DNA of 64,000 bases. Source: Larus michahellis (lineage: Eukaryota > Chordata > Aves > Charadriiformes > Laridae). The notes under the pieces are model-generated. The model was not told where the DNA came from. It searched no databases and saw nothing but the letters and a program-made list of their open reading frames with translations. Shown here one piece after another: positions 1 to 11,500 of the stretch. Each line of letters starts with the position of its first letter. Position 1 is the first letter of the stretch. Both the position numbers and the translations under genes were made by a program. The stretch lies in NCBI RefSeq assembly GCF_964199755.1, contig NC_133897.1:169870511-169934510 (forward strand), given 5' to 3'.

Positions 1-277
1 GCCAGCACCCCCACACCGAGCCCCCGGGACCACCGGGGTGGCCGCTTGCCCGTGGCCACGGTCTCCGGGGTTGGGGGGGGGGGCCATGGAAGTGGGGAGC
101 GGGGCTCTGTGCCCCCCCCCAAGCCGAGCCGACAGCTCCAGGCGGTGCCCCCCCCCCTCCTCTGGGTGACAGCCCCCCCCCGCCAAGGCTTGGCTAGGCT
201 GAGGGGGGGCTCACGGGGCAGGACCCCTTCCCTTGGGAGGGTCCCACCGGCGCTCCCTGAGCCGCGCTACCCCCAGG

Positions 278-662
278 ATGGGGCCCCCCCATGTCCCCCC
301 CCCGGGGATGAAGACCTGCCCCCCCCCCCCCCCCCATGTCTCCCCCCCGGGGATGGAGCCCCCTCTTTCCCCCCCCCGGGATGGAGCCCCCCCATGTCCT
401 CCCCTCGGAATGGAGCCCCCCCATGTCCCCCCCCCAGGACAGACCCCTCCATGTCCCCCCCCCAGGACAGCCCCCCCCGTCCCCCCCCCCATCACTTACA
501 GTCCTGGTCACCGGGGACCATGGGCTGCGATGGAGCCCCCCCATGTTCCCCCTCGGGACAGACCCCCCCCTCCCATGTCCCCCCCTCAGGATGGAGCCCC
601 CCCCATGTCCCACCCAGGACAGCCCCCCCCCACATCCCCCCCCCCCAGACAGCCCCCCCCCG
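278..662. repeat. C-rich minisatellite in the GRINA intron after the first coding exon
   Basis: Degenerate units of roughly 25-35 bases built around CCATGTCCCCCCCC followed by GGGATGGAGCC or AGGACAGACC. The array contains a second copy of the GRINA exon end and splice donor at 492-529. Positions 1-277 hold no exon that I can support. Confidence 0.75.
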
Positions 663-666
663 GTCA

Positions 667-2159
<1,493 letters not shown>

Positions 2160-2165
<6 letters not shown>

Positions 2166-2570
2166 GTGGGTCCGGCCCCCCCCCGGCTGCCGGGGCCCGC
2201 ACAAGATGGCGGCCGGGCGGCAGGGCCGTTGCCATGGCGACCCCCCGCGGCCGCCCCGGCCCGGGCCATGGCGGCGGGGCCCGTCCGAGGCCTTCCCTCC
2301 TCCCCCGGCCACGGCCCCGCACCGGGACCCGCACCGGGACCGCCGGTGTCCCGCCGGCCGCGGCACCAAACCCCGGTGGCCAGCATTTGCCCCCGGCTCC
2401 GTGCCCCCCCCGGGAATGGCGGCGGCCATGGCGGCGGTGGCGGGGACGGGCGGCCGCCCGCAGGGTTGGCGGCCATCGGGCCTGCGCCATCACGTGCCGC
2501 CGCGACCGACGTGCCTGAGCCGGTGCCGCAGCGAGGAACCGGTGACAGCGGGCACGGGGCCACCAACTGC
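2160..2570. promoter_or_regulatory. CpG-rich non-repetitive island inside GRINA intron 1
   Basis: A break between two arrays with dense CpG. It contains CAAGATGGCGGC near 2203 (YY1-type) and GTTGCCATGGCGAC at 2228-2241 (RFX X-box-like palindrome). It could be an alternative promoter or an enhancer; no exon is identified. Confidence 0.4.
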
Positions 2571-2589
2571 CGGGCCGGCGACGGCCAAG

Positions 2590-3590
2590 TGACGGCACCC
2601 CTGGCCGGTGGCACAGCCCTCTGGCCAGTGACAACCCCCACCGGCTACTGACAGACCCCTGGCCAGTGACAACCCCCACCCCCCGGCCAGCAACAGCCCC
2701 CCTGGCCACTGGCACAGCCCTCTGGCCAGCAACAGCCCCCCTGGCTGGTGACAACCCCCTGGTCAGTGACAGCCCAGTAGCTGATAACAGCCACCCCTGG
2801 CTAGTGACAGTCCCCCCCTGGCTGGTGACAGCCGCCTTGGCCACTGGCACAGCCCGGTGGCCAGTGACAGCCTCCCCTGGCCAGCGACAGCCTGGTGGCC
2901 AGTAACAACCTGGTGTTCAATGACATCCCCCCCCTGACTGGTGACAGCCCCTCCTGGCCGCTGGCACAGCACAGTGGCCAGTGACAGGACCCCTTGGCCA
3001 GTGGCAGCCCCCCTGGCCAGTGACAGCTTGCCAGGCTGGTGATAGCTCGCCTGGCTGCTGACAGCCCAGTGGCCAGTGACAGCCCCCCTGACTGGTGACA
3101 GCCCCCCCTGGCCTCTGGCACAGCCCTCTGGCTAGTGACAGCCCCCCTTGGCCAGTGACAGCTTGCTGGGCTGGCAACAGCTCCCCTGGCCAGTGACAGC
3201 CTGGTGGCCAGTGACAGCCCCCTTGGCTGGTGACAGCCCCCCTGACCACCGGCACAGCCGTCTGGCCAGCGACGGCCTGCTGGGCTGGTGACAGCTGGCC
3301 CAACTGGTGACAAACCTGGCCAGTGACAGCCCCTCTTGGCCAGTGACAGCCCCCCCGGCCAGTGGCACAGCCCTCTGGCCAGTGTCAGCCCAGTCACTCG
3401 TGACAGCTCGCCTGGCTGATGACAGCACCCCCCCCCCGGCCACTGGCACAGCCCTCTGGCCAGTGACAGCCCCCCCAGCCAGTGACAGCCCCCCCGGTCG
3501 GTGCCAGCCCCCCCGGCCAGTGACAGGCCCCTGGCCACTGGCACAGCCCCCCGGCCGGTGCCAGCCCCCCCGGCCGGTGGCTCAACCCCC
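2590..3590. repeat. minisatellite, unit about 20 bp around TGGCCAGTGACAGCCCCCC
   Basis: About 1 kb of variants of GGCCAGTGACAGCCCCCCTG alternating with GGCCACTGGCACAGCC, in GRINA intron 1. No gene is seen here. The stretch 3590-4250 that follows is GC-rich with short GGGACACC repeats near 3700-3790, homopolymer C/G runs and an AT-richer patch at 3885-3915, without a supported exon. Confidence 0.85.
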
Positions 3591-4259
3591 GCGTGACGCC
3601 CCATCCCGGTGCCACGGGCCCGGGGGGGGGGGGGGGGGGCTCAGCCATGCGGCACCGCGGCCGCCGCCACGTTCCTCCCCCGGGAGGGCCGGGACCCCCG
3701 GCACAGGGACACCCCTCACGGGGGGTGGGGGACACGGGGGGGTCCCCACAGGGGCGACAGGGGACACCCCAAACAGGGGACACGGGGGTCCCCACAGGGG
3801 GGCGCGGGGGGGCGCAGAGTGGGGTGGGGGGGGCCCGCCCCCCCCCTCGCTAAGCCGCTTTGGCCGGTAAAGCCCCAGCGCGGCCTATTTACGGCAGCAA
3901 CAATCCTAATCCCCCCCGGCGGGGGCGGGGGGGCCACCACGACAACAACACACGGGCCGGAGGTGGGGGGGGGGGGGGGGGGGCAGCCCCCACCCTCCCG
4001 CCGCTGCCCCCCGCAGCGGGGTCCCGCACTGCGGCCCGGCCCGGCCCGCCGGGGCCCGCTCCCGCCGCCCGGCTGTGCCCCCCCCCCGCTGCGGAATGCG
4101 GCAGAGCGGGGCGGGGGGGGGGAGGAAACGGCGCTCGGGGGCCTCCCCCGTGCCCCCCCCCCCCCCCCCCCCCGCCCCACACCGCAAGCCCCCTCCGGTG
4201 TCCGGGTTCCCCCATCCCGGTGTCCGTGTCCCCCGTCCCCGTCCCCCCCCCCCGCTCAC

Positions 4260-4312
4260 CGGGCCGGGCCGTGCGGCAGCGCTGCCTCCGCTCCGCTCCG
4301 CTGTGGGCGGGG
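4260..4312 (-). other. GRINA: probable noncoding first exon of GRINA
   Basis: On the minus strand the sequence CGGCCCGGCCCG is followed by a strong donor GTGAGC (complement of 4254-4259), with exon-like GC-rich sequence before it and a GC box immediately upstream. The next GRINA exon (672-1021) starts at an acceptor with 5' UTR only, so an upstream noncoding exon is required and this is the best candidate. It implies a first intron of about 3.2 kb. The start site near 4312 is a guess from the GC-box position; RNA evidence is lacking. Confidence 0.5.
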
Positions 4313-4800
4313 CCTCCGCGTGGGGGGCGGGGACTACGGGGGGCGGGGCCTTCTCGCGGGGAGGGGCGGGGGCTTGCGGCAGCGCTCCGCCTTCATTGGG
4401 CGGGGACTGCGGGAGGGGCGGGGCCTCAGAGAAGGGGCGTGGCTTAGGGGACCGGTTTAGGGCAGCGCCGCTCCGCTGTGGGCGGGGTCTCCGCGAAAGG
4501 GCGGGGCTGATGGGGCGGGGACTTATGAGGAGGGGCGGGGCTGGGACGACTCGGTTCCGCCCACTCCGCGGCGAAGGGGCGGGGCCTGCGGGAGAGGGGC
4601 GGGGCCTGTAGGGAGAGGGGCGGGGCCTCCGGGGGGAGGGGGCATTGCCTTCGTGAGAGGGGAGGGGGCTGTGGGTATAGGGGCGGGGCCTGAAGGAAGG
4701 GGGCGGGGCTTGTGCGAGGGGCGTGGCCTTATGGAGGCGGGGCCTCCGGGAGAGGGGCGGGGCTTGCGGGAGAGGGGCGGGGCCTGGCTCTCCTGGGTCC
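4310..4800. promoter_or_regulatory. GC-box array forming the GRINA/PARP10 head-to-head promoter
   Basis: About 18 copies of GGGCGG lie in under 500 bp, in a loose ~20-bp periodicity of the form AGAGGGGCGGGGCCTGCGGG. GGGGCGGGGC is the Sp1/KLF site. An inverted CCAAT (CATTGG, 4394-4399) sits about 85 bp upstream of the inferred GRINA start, oriented for the minus strand. Part of the GRINA promoter text around 4300-4320 is repeated near 4470-4495. The array separates GRINA (minus) from PARP10 (plus), a head-to-head arrangement also present in mammals. Confidence 0.7.
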
Positions 4801-4920
4801 CCATCGTATTTCGGGTGGGGCCCGGGCCAGGTCCCGCCCCTCCGGAAGGCCCCGCCCACGGGAGGCCACGCCCCCCCACTCGGCCACACCCCCGCGCGCT
4901 TCCCCTTCCCGTTCCCGGGC

Positions 4921-4937
4921 ACTTTCGGTTTCGTTTC
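4921..4937. promoter_or_regulatory. ISRE/IRF-type element upstream of PARP10
   Basis: The plus strand reads ACTTTCGGTTTCGTTTC; the other strand has three GAAA cores, including GAAACCGAAA, which fits the ISRE/IRF pattern GAAANNGAAA. It lies about 30-45 bp before a plausible PARP10 first-exon donor. PARP10 is interferon-induced in mammals, so the site is in a sensible place. Confidence 0.65.
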
Positions 4938-4939
4938 TT

Positions 4940-4965
4940 GGCCGGGGCGGAGCCGAACGGCGGCC
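4940..4965 (+). other. PARP10: possible noncoding first exon of PARP10
   Basis: GC-rich sequence directly after the ISRE-like element ends in CGGCCG followed by GTGCGT (donor at 4966). The first coding exon has an acceptor-like CAG just before its ATG (5369-5371), so an upstream noncoding exon is expected. The 5' boundary is unknown and the exon is inferred. Confidence 0.35.
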
Positions 4966-5371
4966 GGTGCGTTGGGGGATGGGGGGGGGGGGGGGGGGGG
5001 TGTGTGCTGTGTGGGGTCTGTCTCTGGGCTGGGGGGGGGGTGTCCTGCCCCACGGCTGGGGGGCTGGGGTGTCCTGCCACGGGGGTTTGGGGCTGCGTGG
5101 GGCTGGGGGGGGGCTCTGACCCGGGGTCGTGGGGATATGGGGGGCCCTGCCCTGGGACATGAGGTTGTGGGGGTCTGCCCCACGGCGGGGGGGGCTGCCC
5201 CGGGGGCGTGGGGCTGCCGCGGGGCTGGGGGGCTGAAGGGGGGGTCCTGCCCTACGGCGGGGATGACCTTGCCCCGCGGCTGTGGGGCTGGGGAGGGGCC
5301 CTGGGGAGGGGGGAGGGCCGTGGGGTGTCCCGCGTCCCCCCTTCCCCCCCCCAAAACGTGCGGGCGGGCAG

Positions 5372-5531
5372 ATGGCGGGGGCGGTGCTGGAGGTGGGGGG
5401 CGTCCCCCCCGACGCCCCCGAGGAGCTGCCGGTGCTGTACTTCGAGAGCCGGCGGCGGTCGGGGGGGGGCCCCGTGGAGAGCTGCCAGCGCCTCGGCCCC
5501 CTCCTCTTCCTCACCTTCCACAGCCCCCAGG
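5372..5531 (+). CDS. PARP10: PARP10 coding exon 1
   Basis: The ATG follows directly on an acceptor-like GGGCAG; the protein starts [10 protein letters not shown]. The exon encodes the first RRM-like segment with [14 protein letters not shown], nearly identical to mammalian PARP10. Donor GTGAGC at 5532; 53 codons plus one base (phase 1). Confidence 0.93.
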
Positions 5532-8500
5532 GTGAGCCCGCGGCTGGGGGCACTGGGGTGGGCTACGGGGGGGTCCCAGTCCCTACTGGGGGCACTGGGA
5601 TGGGGTACGGGGGGTCCCCGTCCCTGCTGGGGGCACTGGGGTGGGGTACGGGGGGGTCCCAGTCCCTGCTGGGGGCACTGGGAGCACTGGGATGGGGTAC
5701 GGGGGGGTCCCAGTCCCTGCTGGGGACACTGGGAGCACTGGGATGGGGTACGGGGGGGTCCCAGTCCCTGCTGGGGGCACTGGGATGGGGTATGGGGGGG
5801 TCCCAGTCCCAACTGGGAGCACTGGGATGGGGTACGGGGGGGTCCCGGTCCCTGCTGGGGGCACTGGGATGGGGTATGGGGGGGTCCCAGTCCCAACTGG
5901 GAGCACTGGGATGGGGTACGGGGGGGTCCCGGTCCCTGCTGGGGGCACTGGGATGGGGTGAGGGGCGTCCCAGTCACAACTGGGAGCACTGGGATGGGGT
6001 ATGGGGGGGTCCCAGTGCCAATTGGGAGCACTGGGAGCACTGGGATGGGGTACGGGGGGGTCCCCGTCCCTGCTGGGGGCACTGGGGTGGGGTACGGGGG
6101 GTCCCCGTCCCTGCTGGGAGCACTGGGGTGGGGTACGGGGGGGTCCCAGTCCCTACTGGGGGCACTGGGATGGGGTACGGGGGGGTCCCAGTCCCAATTG
6201 GGAGCACTGGGAGCACTGGGATGGGGTACTGGGGGGTCCCCGTCCCTGCTGGGGGCACTGGGGTGGGGTACAGGGGGGTCCCAGTCCCTGCTGGGGGCAC
6301 TGGGAGCACTGGGATGGGGTACGGGGGGGTCCCAGTCCCTGCTGGGGACACTGGGAGCACTGGGATGGGGTATGGGGGGGTCCCAGTCCCCACTGGGAGC
6401 ACTGGGGTGGGGTGAGGAGGGTTCCACTCCCAACTGGGAGCACTGGGATCGGGGGGGGACGACCCACTCCCACTGGGATCACTGGGGAGCGGTGCTGTGC
6501 CCCCCAGGGTCTCCCAGTGCGGGGTGGGCTCGGGCACTTCCCCCCCCCCCCCCCAGTGACCCCCGTGTCCCGTCCCCCCCCGGTGACCCCCATGTCCCCC
6601 CCAGATGCCGAGAACGTCCTGGCCCAGGGCACCCACCGGCTGGGGGGGTGGGAGCTGCGGGTGCGCCCAGCCCCCCCCTGGCACCCCACCCGGCTGCTGC
6701 TGGGGGGGCTGGACCCCTGCGCCCCCCCCGAGGAGCTGGAGCCCCCCCTGGGCTCGCTGCTGGGACGAGCCCCCGGCACCTTCGGCCTCAGCCGGGGCCC
6801 GGCACCGGGATGGGCCCTGCTGCGCCTGCGGGACCCCATGGCCCCCCTCGGTGGGTGCTGGGGGGGGAGCGGGACCCCCCATGGCCCCCCTCGGTGGGTG
6901 CGGTGGGGGAAGGAGGTCCCTGGGGATATGGGGGGCGGGGGGGCAGACCCTGCTGGGAGCACTGGGATCAGGTGCAGAGGGGTCCCGGACCCAACTGGGA
7001 GCACTGGGATGTGGTGTGGGTGGTTCCCAGTCCCAACTGGGAGCACTGGGATGGGGTGAGGGGGGTTCCCAATCCCACTGGGGGCGCTGGGATGGGGTGA
7101 GGGGGGGTCCCGGTCCCAACTGGGAGCACTGGGATGGGGTGTGGGTGGTTCCCAGTCCCCACTGGGGGCGCTGGGATGGGGTGAGGGGGGGTCCCAGTCC
7201 CAATTGGGAGCACTGGGATGGGGTGTGGGTGGTTCCCAGTCCCCACTGGGAGCACTGGGATGGGGTGAGGGGGGGTCCCAGTCCCCGCTGGGAGCACTGG
7301 TGGCTGTTGGGGGGGTCCCAGTCCCCGTGGCGGCTGGGGCAGTGTTTCGGGGTGCGGGGGCTGGGGTGCTGCGCCGGTGCCGGCGTCGCTGTGGCGGCAG
7401 CGCGGGGCGTGGGTCTGCCGCGCGGTGTTGATGCGGGGGTGGCATTTTGGGGTGCGGGGCTGGTGCCGGCGTCACCGGGGTGGCGTTTCGGGGTGCGGGG
7501 TCTGGGGTGCAGGACCGGTGCCGGTAGTGCCGGGGCGGCATTTTGGGGGGCAGGGTTTGGAGCACGGGGGTGGCATTTTGGGGAGCGGGGTCTGGCTGCG
7601 GCGTTGGCGCCGGTGGTGCCAGGACGGTGTTTTGGGGTGGGGGTCTGCGGGGCGGGGTTGGTGCTGGGATGGCGTTTCGGGGCGCGGGGTCTGCGGTGCA
7701 TCCTGGCAGCCAGGCCCCCGGGGTGGTGTTTTGGCGCTGCCGGCAGCGCCGGTGAGCGCGGTGGGCGGCATCGTCCTGCCGGGCGCTGGGTGCTGGTGGC
7801 TCCCCGCTGCCGGACCCGCCGGCGTCCCGCGGTGCCGCCGGGGTGGCCGAATGGCTCCCATTCCCCCCCGGCGTCACCGTCGCCACCGTCCTGGCAGAGT
7901 TCGCGGCGGCGGCGGAGCGGGTCCAGCAGCGGGGGCTGGCAGGGTCGGCGGTGTCCCTGCTGCGGCTACCGGTGGCCAGCAGCGTGGTGGTGCGTGCCGA
8001 GGCGCCGGTGCTGAGCCGCGACCTGCTGGAGCTCTACTTCGAGAACCGGCGCAGCGGCGGCGGCAGCGTGCGGGACGTGCGGGTGCTGCCGGGGGGACGC
8101 GCCGCCGTCGTCACCTTCCAGGAGGCGGAAGGTGAGCGGGGGACGCGGGACACCGGGGACATCCCCCCCTTCGGCCGGCCGCCGGTGCCGGGGCTGCGCC
8201 GGCTGCCCGTCCTCTCCCCCCGCAGCGGCGGAACGGGTGCTGCAGAGACCCCACCGGCTGCAGGACGCGGCGCTGGCACTCGCCCCCCACTACCCCTTCC
8301 TGGGGACGCTGGAGGGGGACGAGACCCCCCCGCCGGACACGGCCACCGCGCCGGGTGAGACCCCCCCGACGGGCGAGACCCCCCCGCCGGCCACGGCCAC
8401 CGCGCAGGACACGGCCCCGGCCCCCCCGGCAGCCCTGGCACCCTCACCGGACACAGCCCCCCCGCCAGGTGTGCCCCCCCCATCAGATGTGTCCCCGCCG

Positions 8501-11500
8501 CCAGCCCCCACGGGCCCGGTGCCGGCAGAGCCACCGGTGTCGAGCCCGGTGCCGGTGGAGCCGCCGTCTGCCTTCCCCGGGGGTGACGGTGACACGGCGG
8601 TGGCTGGGCGGTGGCAGCGCCATGAGGCGTTGGCGGCGGCGCGGGACGAGGTGGTGGTGCCGGCGGAGCCAGGAGCGCTGCGGTACCTGCACCGGCACTA
8701 CCAGGACCTGCTGGCCAGCATCCCCGAGGTGTCCCTGCTGCCGCTGGAGGGGGGGGACGTCTCCGGATTCCGGGTGAGACACCGGCTCCGGGTGTCCCCG
8801 GCACTGCGGTGCCGCGGCGGCACGGCCCTGACGGCCCGGCGGTCGCCGGCAGGTGAGCGGGGAGCCGGGCCGGTGCCGGGCGGCCGCCGAATTCCTGCAG
8901 AGCCTGCTGGGCACCGTGGGCTCGCAGCCGGTGACGCTGCGGTTCCCCGGCGTGGCGCGGTTCCTGCGGGACGAGGGCGGGCAGAGCGTCATCCGGCAGC
9001 TGGAGAGTCGCTTCCAGTGCGTCATCGACCTGGACGGCGTCCGCTGGGACCCCCCGGACCCACAGGTACCCCCCGGGTGACGCCACGCCGGGCCCTGCCG
9101 CCGGCACAGCGCCGGTGATGGCGGCCCGTGTCCCTTGTCCCCGCAGACGGAGCTGGCGGAGCTGCTCGCTGCTGCGGCGCCGCAGCCGGACCTGCCCGAG
9201 GATGAGGATGGTGCCGATGGAGACGGCCTTCACCACAGCATCGGTGAGGGGTCTCGCCCCGCACCTGCTCAACCGGCGCCGCGGTGGGAGGGGGACGCGG
9301 ACGCTGGTTCCTCACCATGTGCCGCCGTTGGGGGCCCGTGGGTGACGCCGGGGTCGGGGCCCGCGGGTGACGCCTGGCTGCTCCCGGCAGAGGAGATCAA
9401 GGAGCTGCTGGCAGCGCTGCGCCCCGGCGACGCCGCCGGCGATGCCGAGCCCCCGCTGCTCCCCGGCCACGACCTGGACCCCTTCACCGAGCCCCCCGAC
9501 GGGGGTGGCGCCGGGGAGCCGCCGTGGGGCGGGCGAAGGGCCGGGATGGAGGAGGAAGAGGAGGAGGAGGCGGCGCAGATGGTGTTGGCCATCCAGCGCT
9601 CCATGGAGGACACGGGGCGCGAGGAGGAGGAGCTGGCGCGGGCCACCGCGCTCTCCCTCCGCTCCCACCGCCGGGAGGAGGAGGAGGAGGAGGAAGACGC
9701 CGGGCTCCTGGCGGCGCTGGAGGCCTCTCTGGAGGAATGGCTGCCGGCGGCGGACGCGGCGCGGGTGCTGGTGTTCTCCTCCTTCGAGCGGGACGTGGCG
9801 GCGGTGCCGGGGGAGCTGGAGCGGGCGCTGGCGGGGCGGCTGCGGGCACAGACGGTGCAGAGCGAGCGGCTGCAGGCGCTGCCGGCGCGGTGCCGGCAAT
9901 GCCTCGTCCTCCTGCAGCGCCGGCACGCCGTCCACCTGGGCCTGCACGCCGACACCGCCACGCTGCACGGCTTCGCCGAATACACCGCCGCCGCCGCCCG
10001 CGACCTCCACCTCCTGCTCCGGCGCCTGCCGCAGCCCGGCCGGCCCCGCCACGGCACCGCCGGCGCCCACTGGGTGCGCTGGGACCACGCCGGCACCGCC
10101 GTCCCCTACCCCGGCGAGGCCGCGGCGCTGCTGGAAGGGGCCTGGCAGCGCCGGCAGCGCCGGCTGGACCTGCTGCTGGACGGGCGGCCCTTCACCGTCG
10201 ACCTGCAGCGCATGGAGGAGTACGACATCGGCAACGCCAGCGTCGCCCCCGTCTCACGCAGCCAACCCCCGGCCGACAGCCTGCTCGGTGAGTGCTGGCA
10301 GCACCGGTGCCGCCGCAGTGCTGTGTGAACGGGGTGGTGCCGCGGTGCCGGTCCTGCCCTGACATGGCACCGTGTGGGCAGGATGGTGCCATGATGCCGC
10401 TCCTGATCCACCATGGCACCCTGTGAACCAGATGGTGCCGCGGTGCCGGTTGTGCTCCATCATGGCGCCACGGGAACGGCACGGTGCCGTGGTGCCGGTC
10501 CTGCCCTGCTGTGGCACCCTGTGAACCAGACGGTGCCACGGTGCCGGTCCTTCTCCACCGTGGCGCCCTGTGAGCGGGATGGTGCTGCAGTACCGGTGTG
10601 CCGTGCCATGCCGTGCTGCACCGACCTTCACCGGGTGCCGCGTCCGGCAGGGCCGGCGGTGGCGGCGGCGGAGGAGGAGGTGCGTCTGCTGCGTCTGGCC
10701 GAGGACTCGGAGGAATTCCGCGACACCGTCAGCCATTTCTACCAGACGCTGGAGGAGCTGCACAGCCAAATCGCCGTCGTCAAGGTGGGTGCCGGCGCCG
10801 CCGGGGTCGGGGGGAGGCGCTGGGCGACGCCGTGGGCGGTGTGGCCGCGGCAGAGCCCCGGACGCTGCGGTGCCGCCCGGCAGGTGGAGAAGCTGATCCA
10901 CCCGCTGCTGTACGAGCAGTACCGCCTGAAGAGAGCCAGCATGGAGAGGGGCCGCGCCGGCGGCGCCCCGGTGGAGCGCGTCCTCTTCCACGGCACCAGC
11001 CAGAGCTCCAGCCGCGAGATCTGCCTGCACGGCTTCAACCGCAGCTTCTGCGGCAAGAACGGTGAGCGCCGGGCACGGGGCACCGAGGCAGGGCACGGCG
11101 TCGCCCATCCTGGCGTGGTGTTGCCCATCCGGCCACGGCATTGCTCGTCCCGGCACGGCAACACCGCTCCAGGCACACCATTGCCAGTCGGGCCGTGGCG
11201 TCACCTACTGGGGCACGGCACCGCTGGTCTGGGCACGGCGTTGCCCATCCTGGCGTGGCACCGCCAGTCCAGCCATGGCATTGCCCATCCGGGCGTGATG
11301 TTGTCCATCCCGGCACGGCATCACCTACTGGGGCATGGCGTTGCCGATCCGGGTACGGCACAGCCGGTCTGGGCATGGCATTACCGATGGGGGCACGCCA
11401 TCCAGTCACGGCATTGCCAGTCCAGGCATGGCATTGCCAACTGGGGCACGGCACTGCCGAACTGGGCAGGGCAGCGTCCAGCCGGGGCACGGCACGGCTG

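Noticed and set aside
7757-7897. Longer version of PARP10 coding exon 3 starting at 7757
   Set aside because: Phase would fit, but the acceptor lacks a pyrimidine tract and the added residues have no counterpart in mammalian PARP10; 7898 aligns directly.
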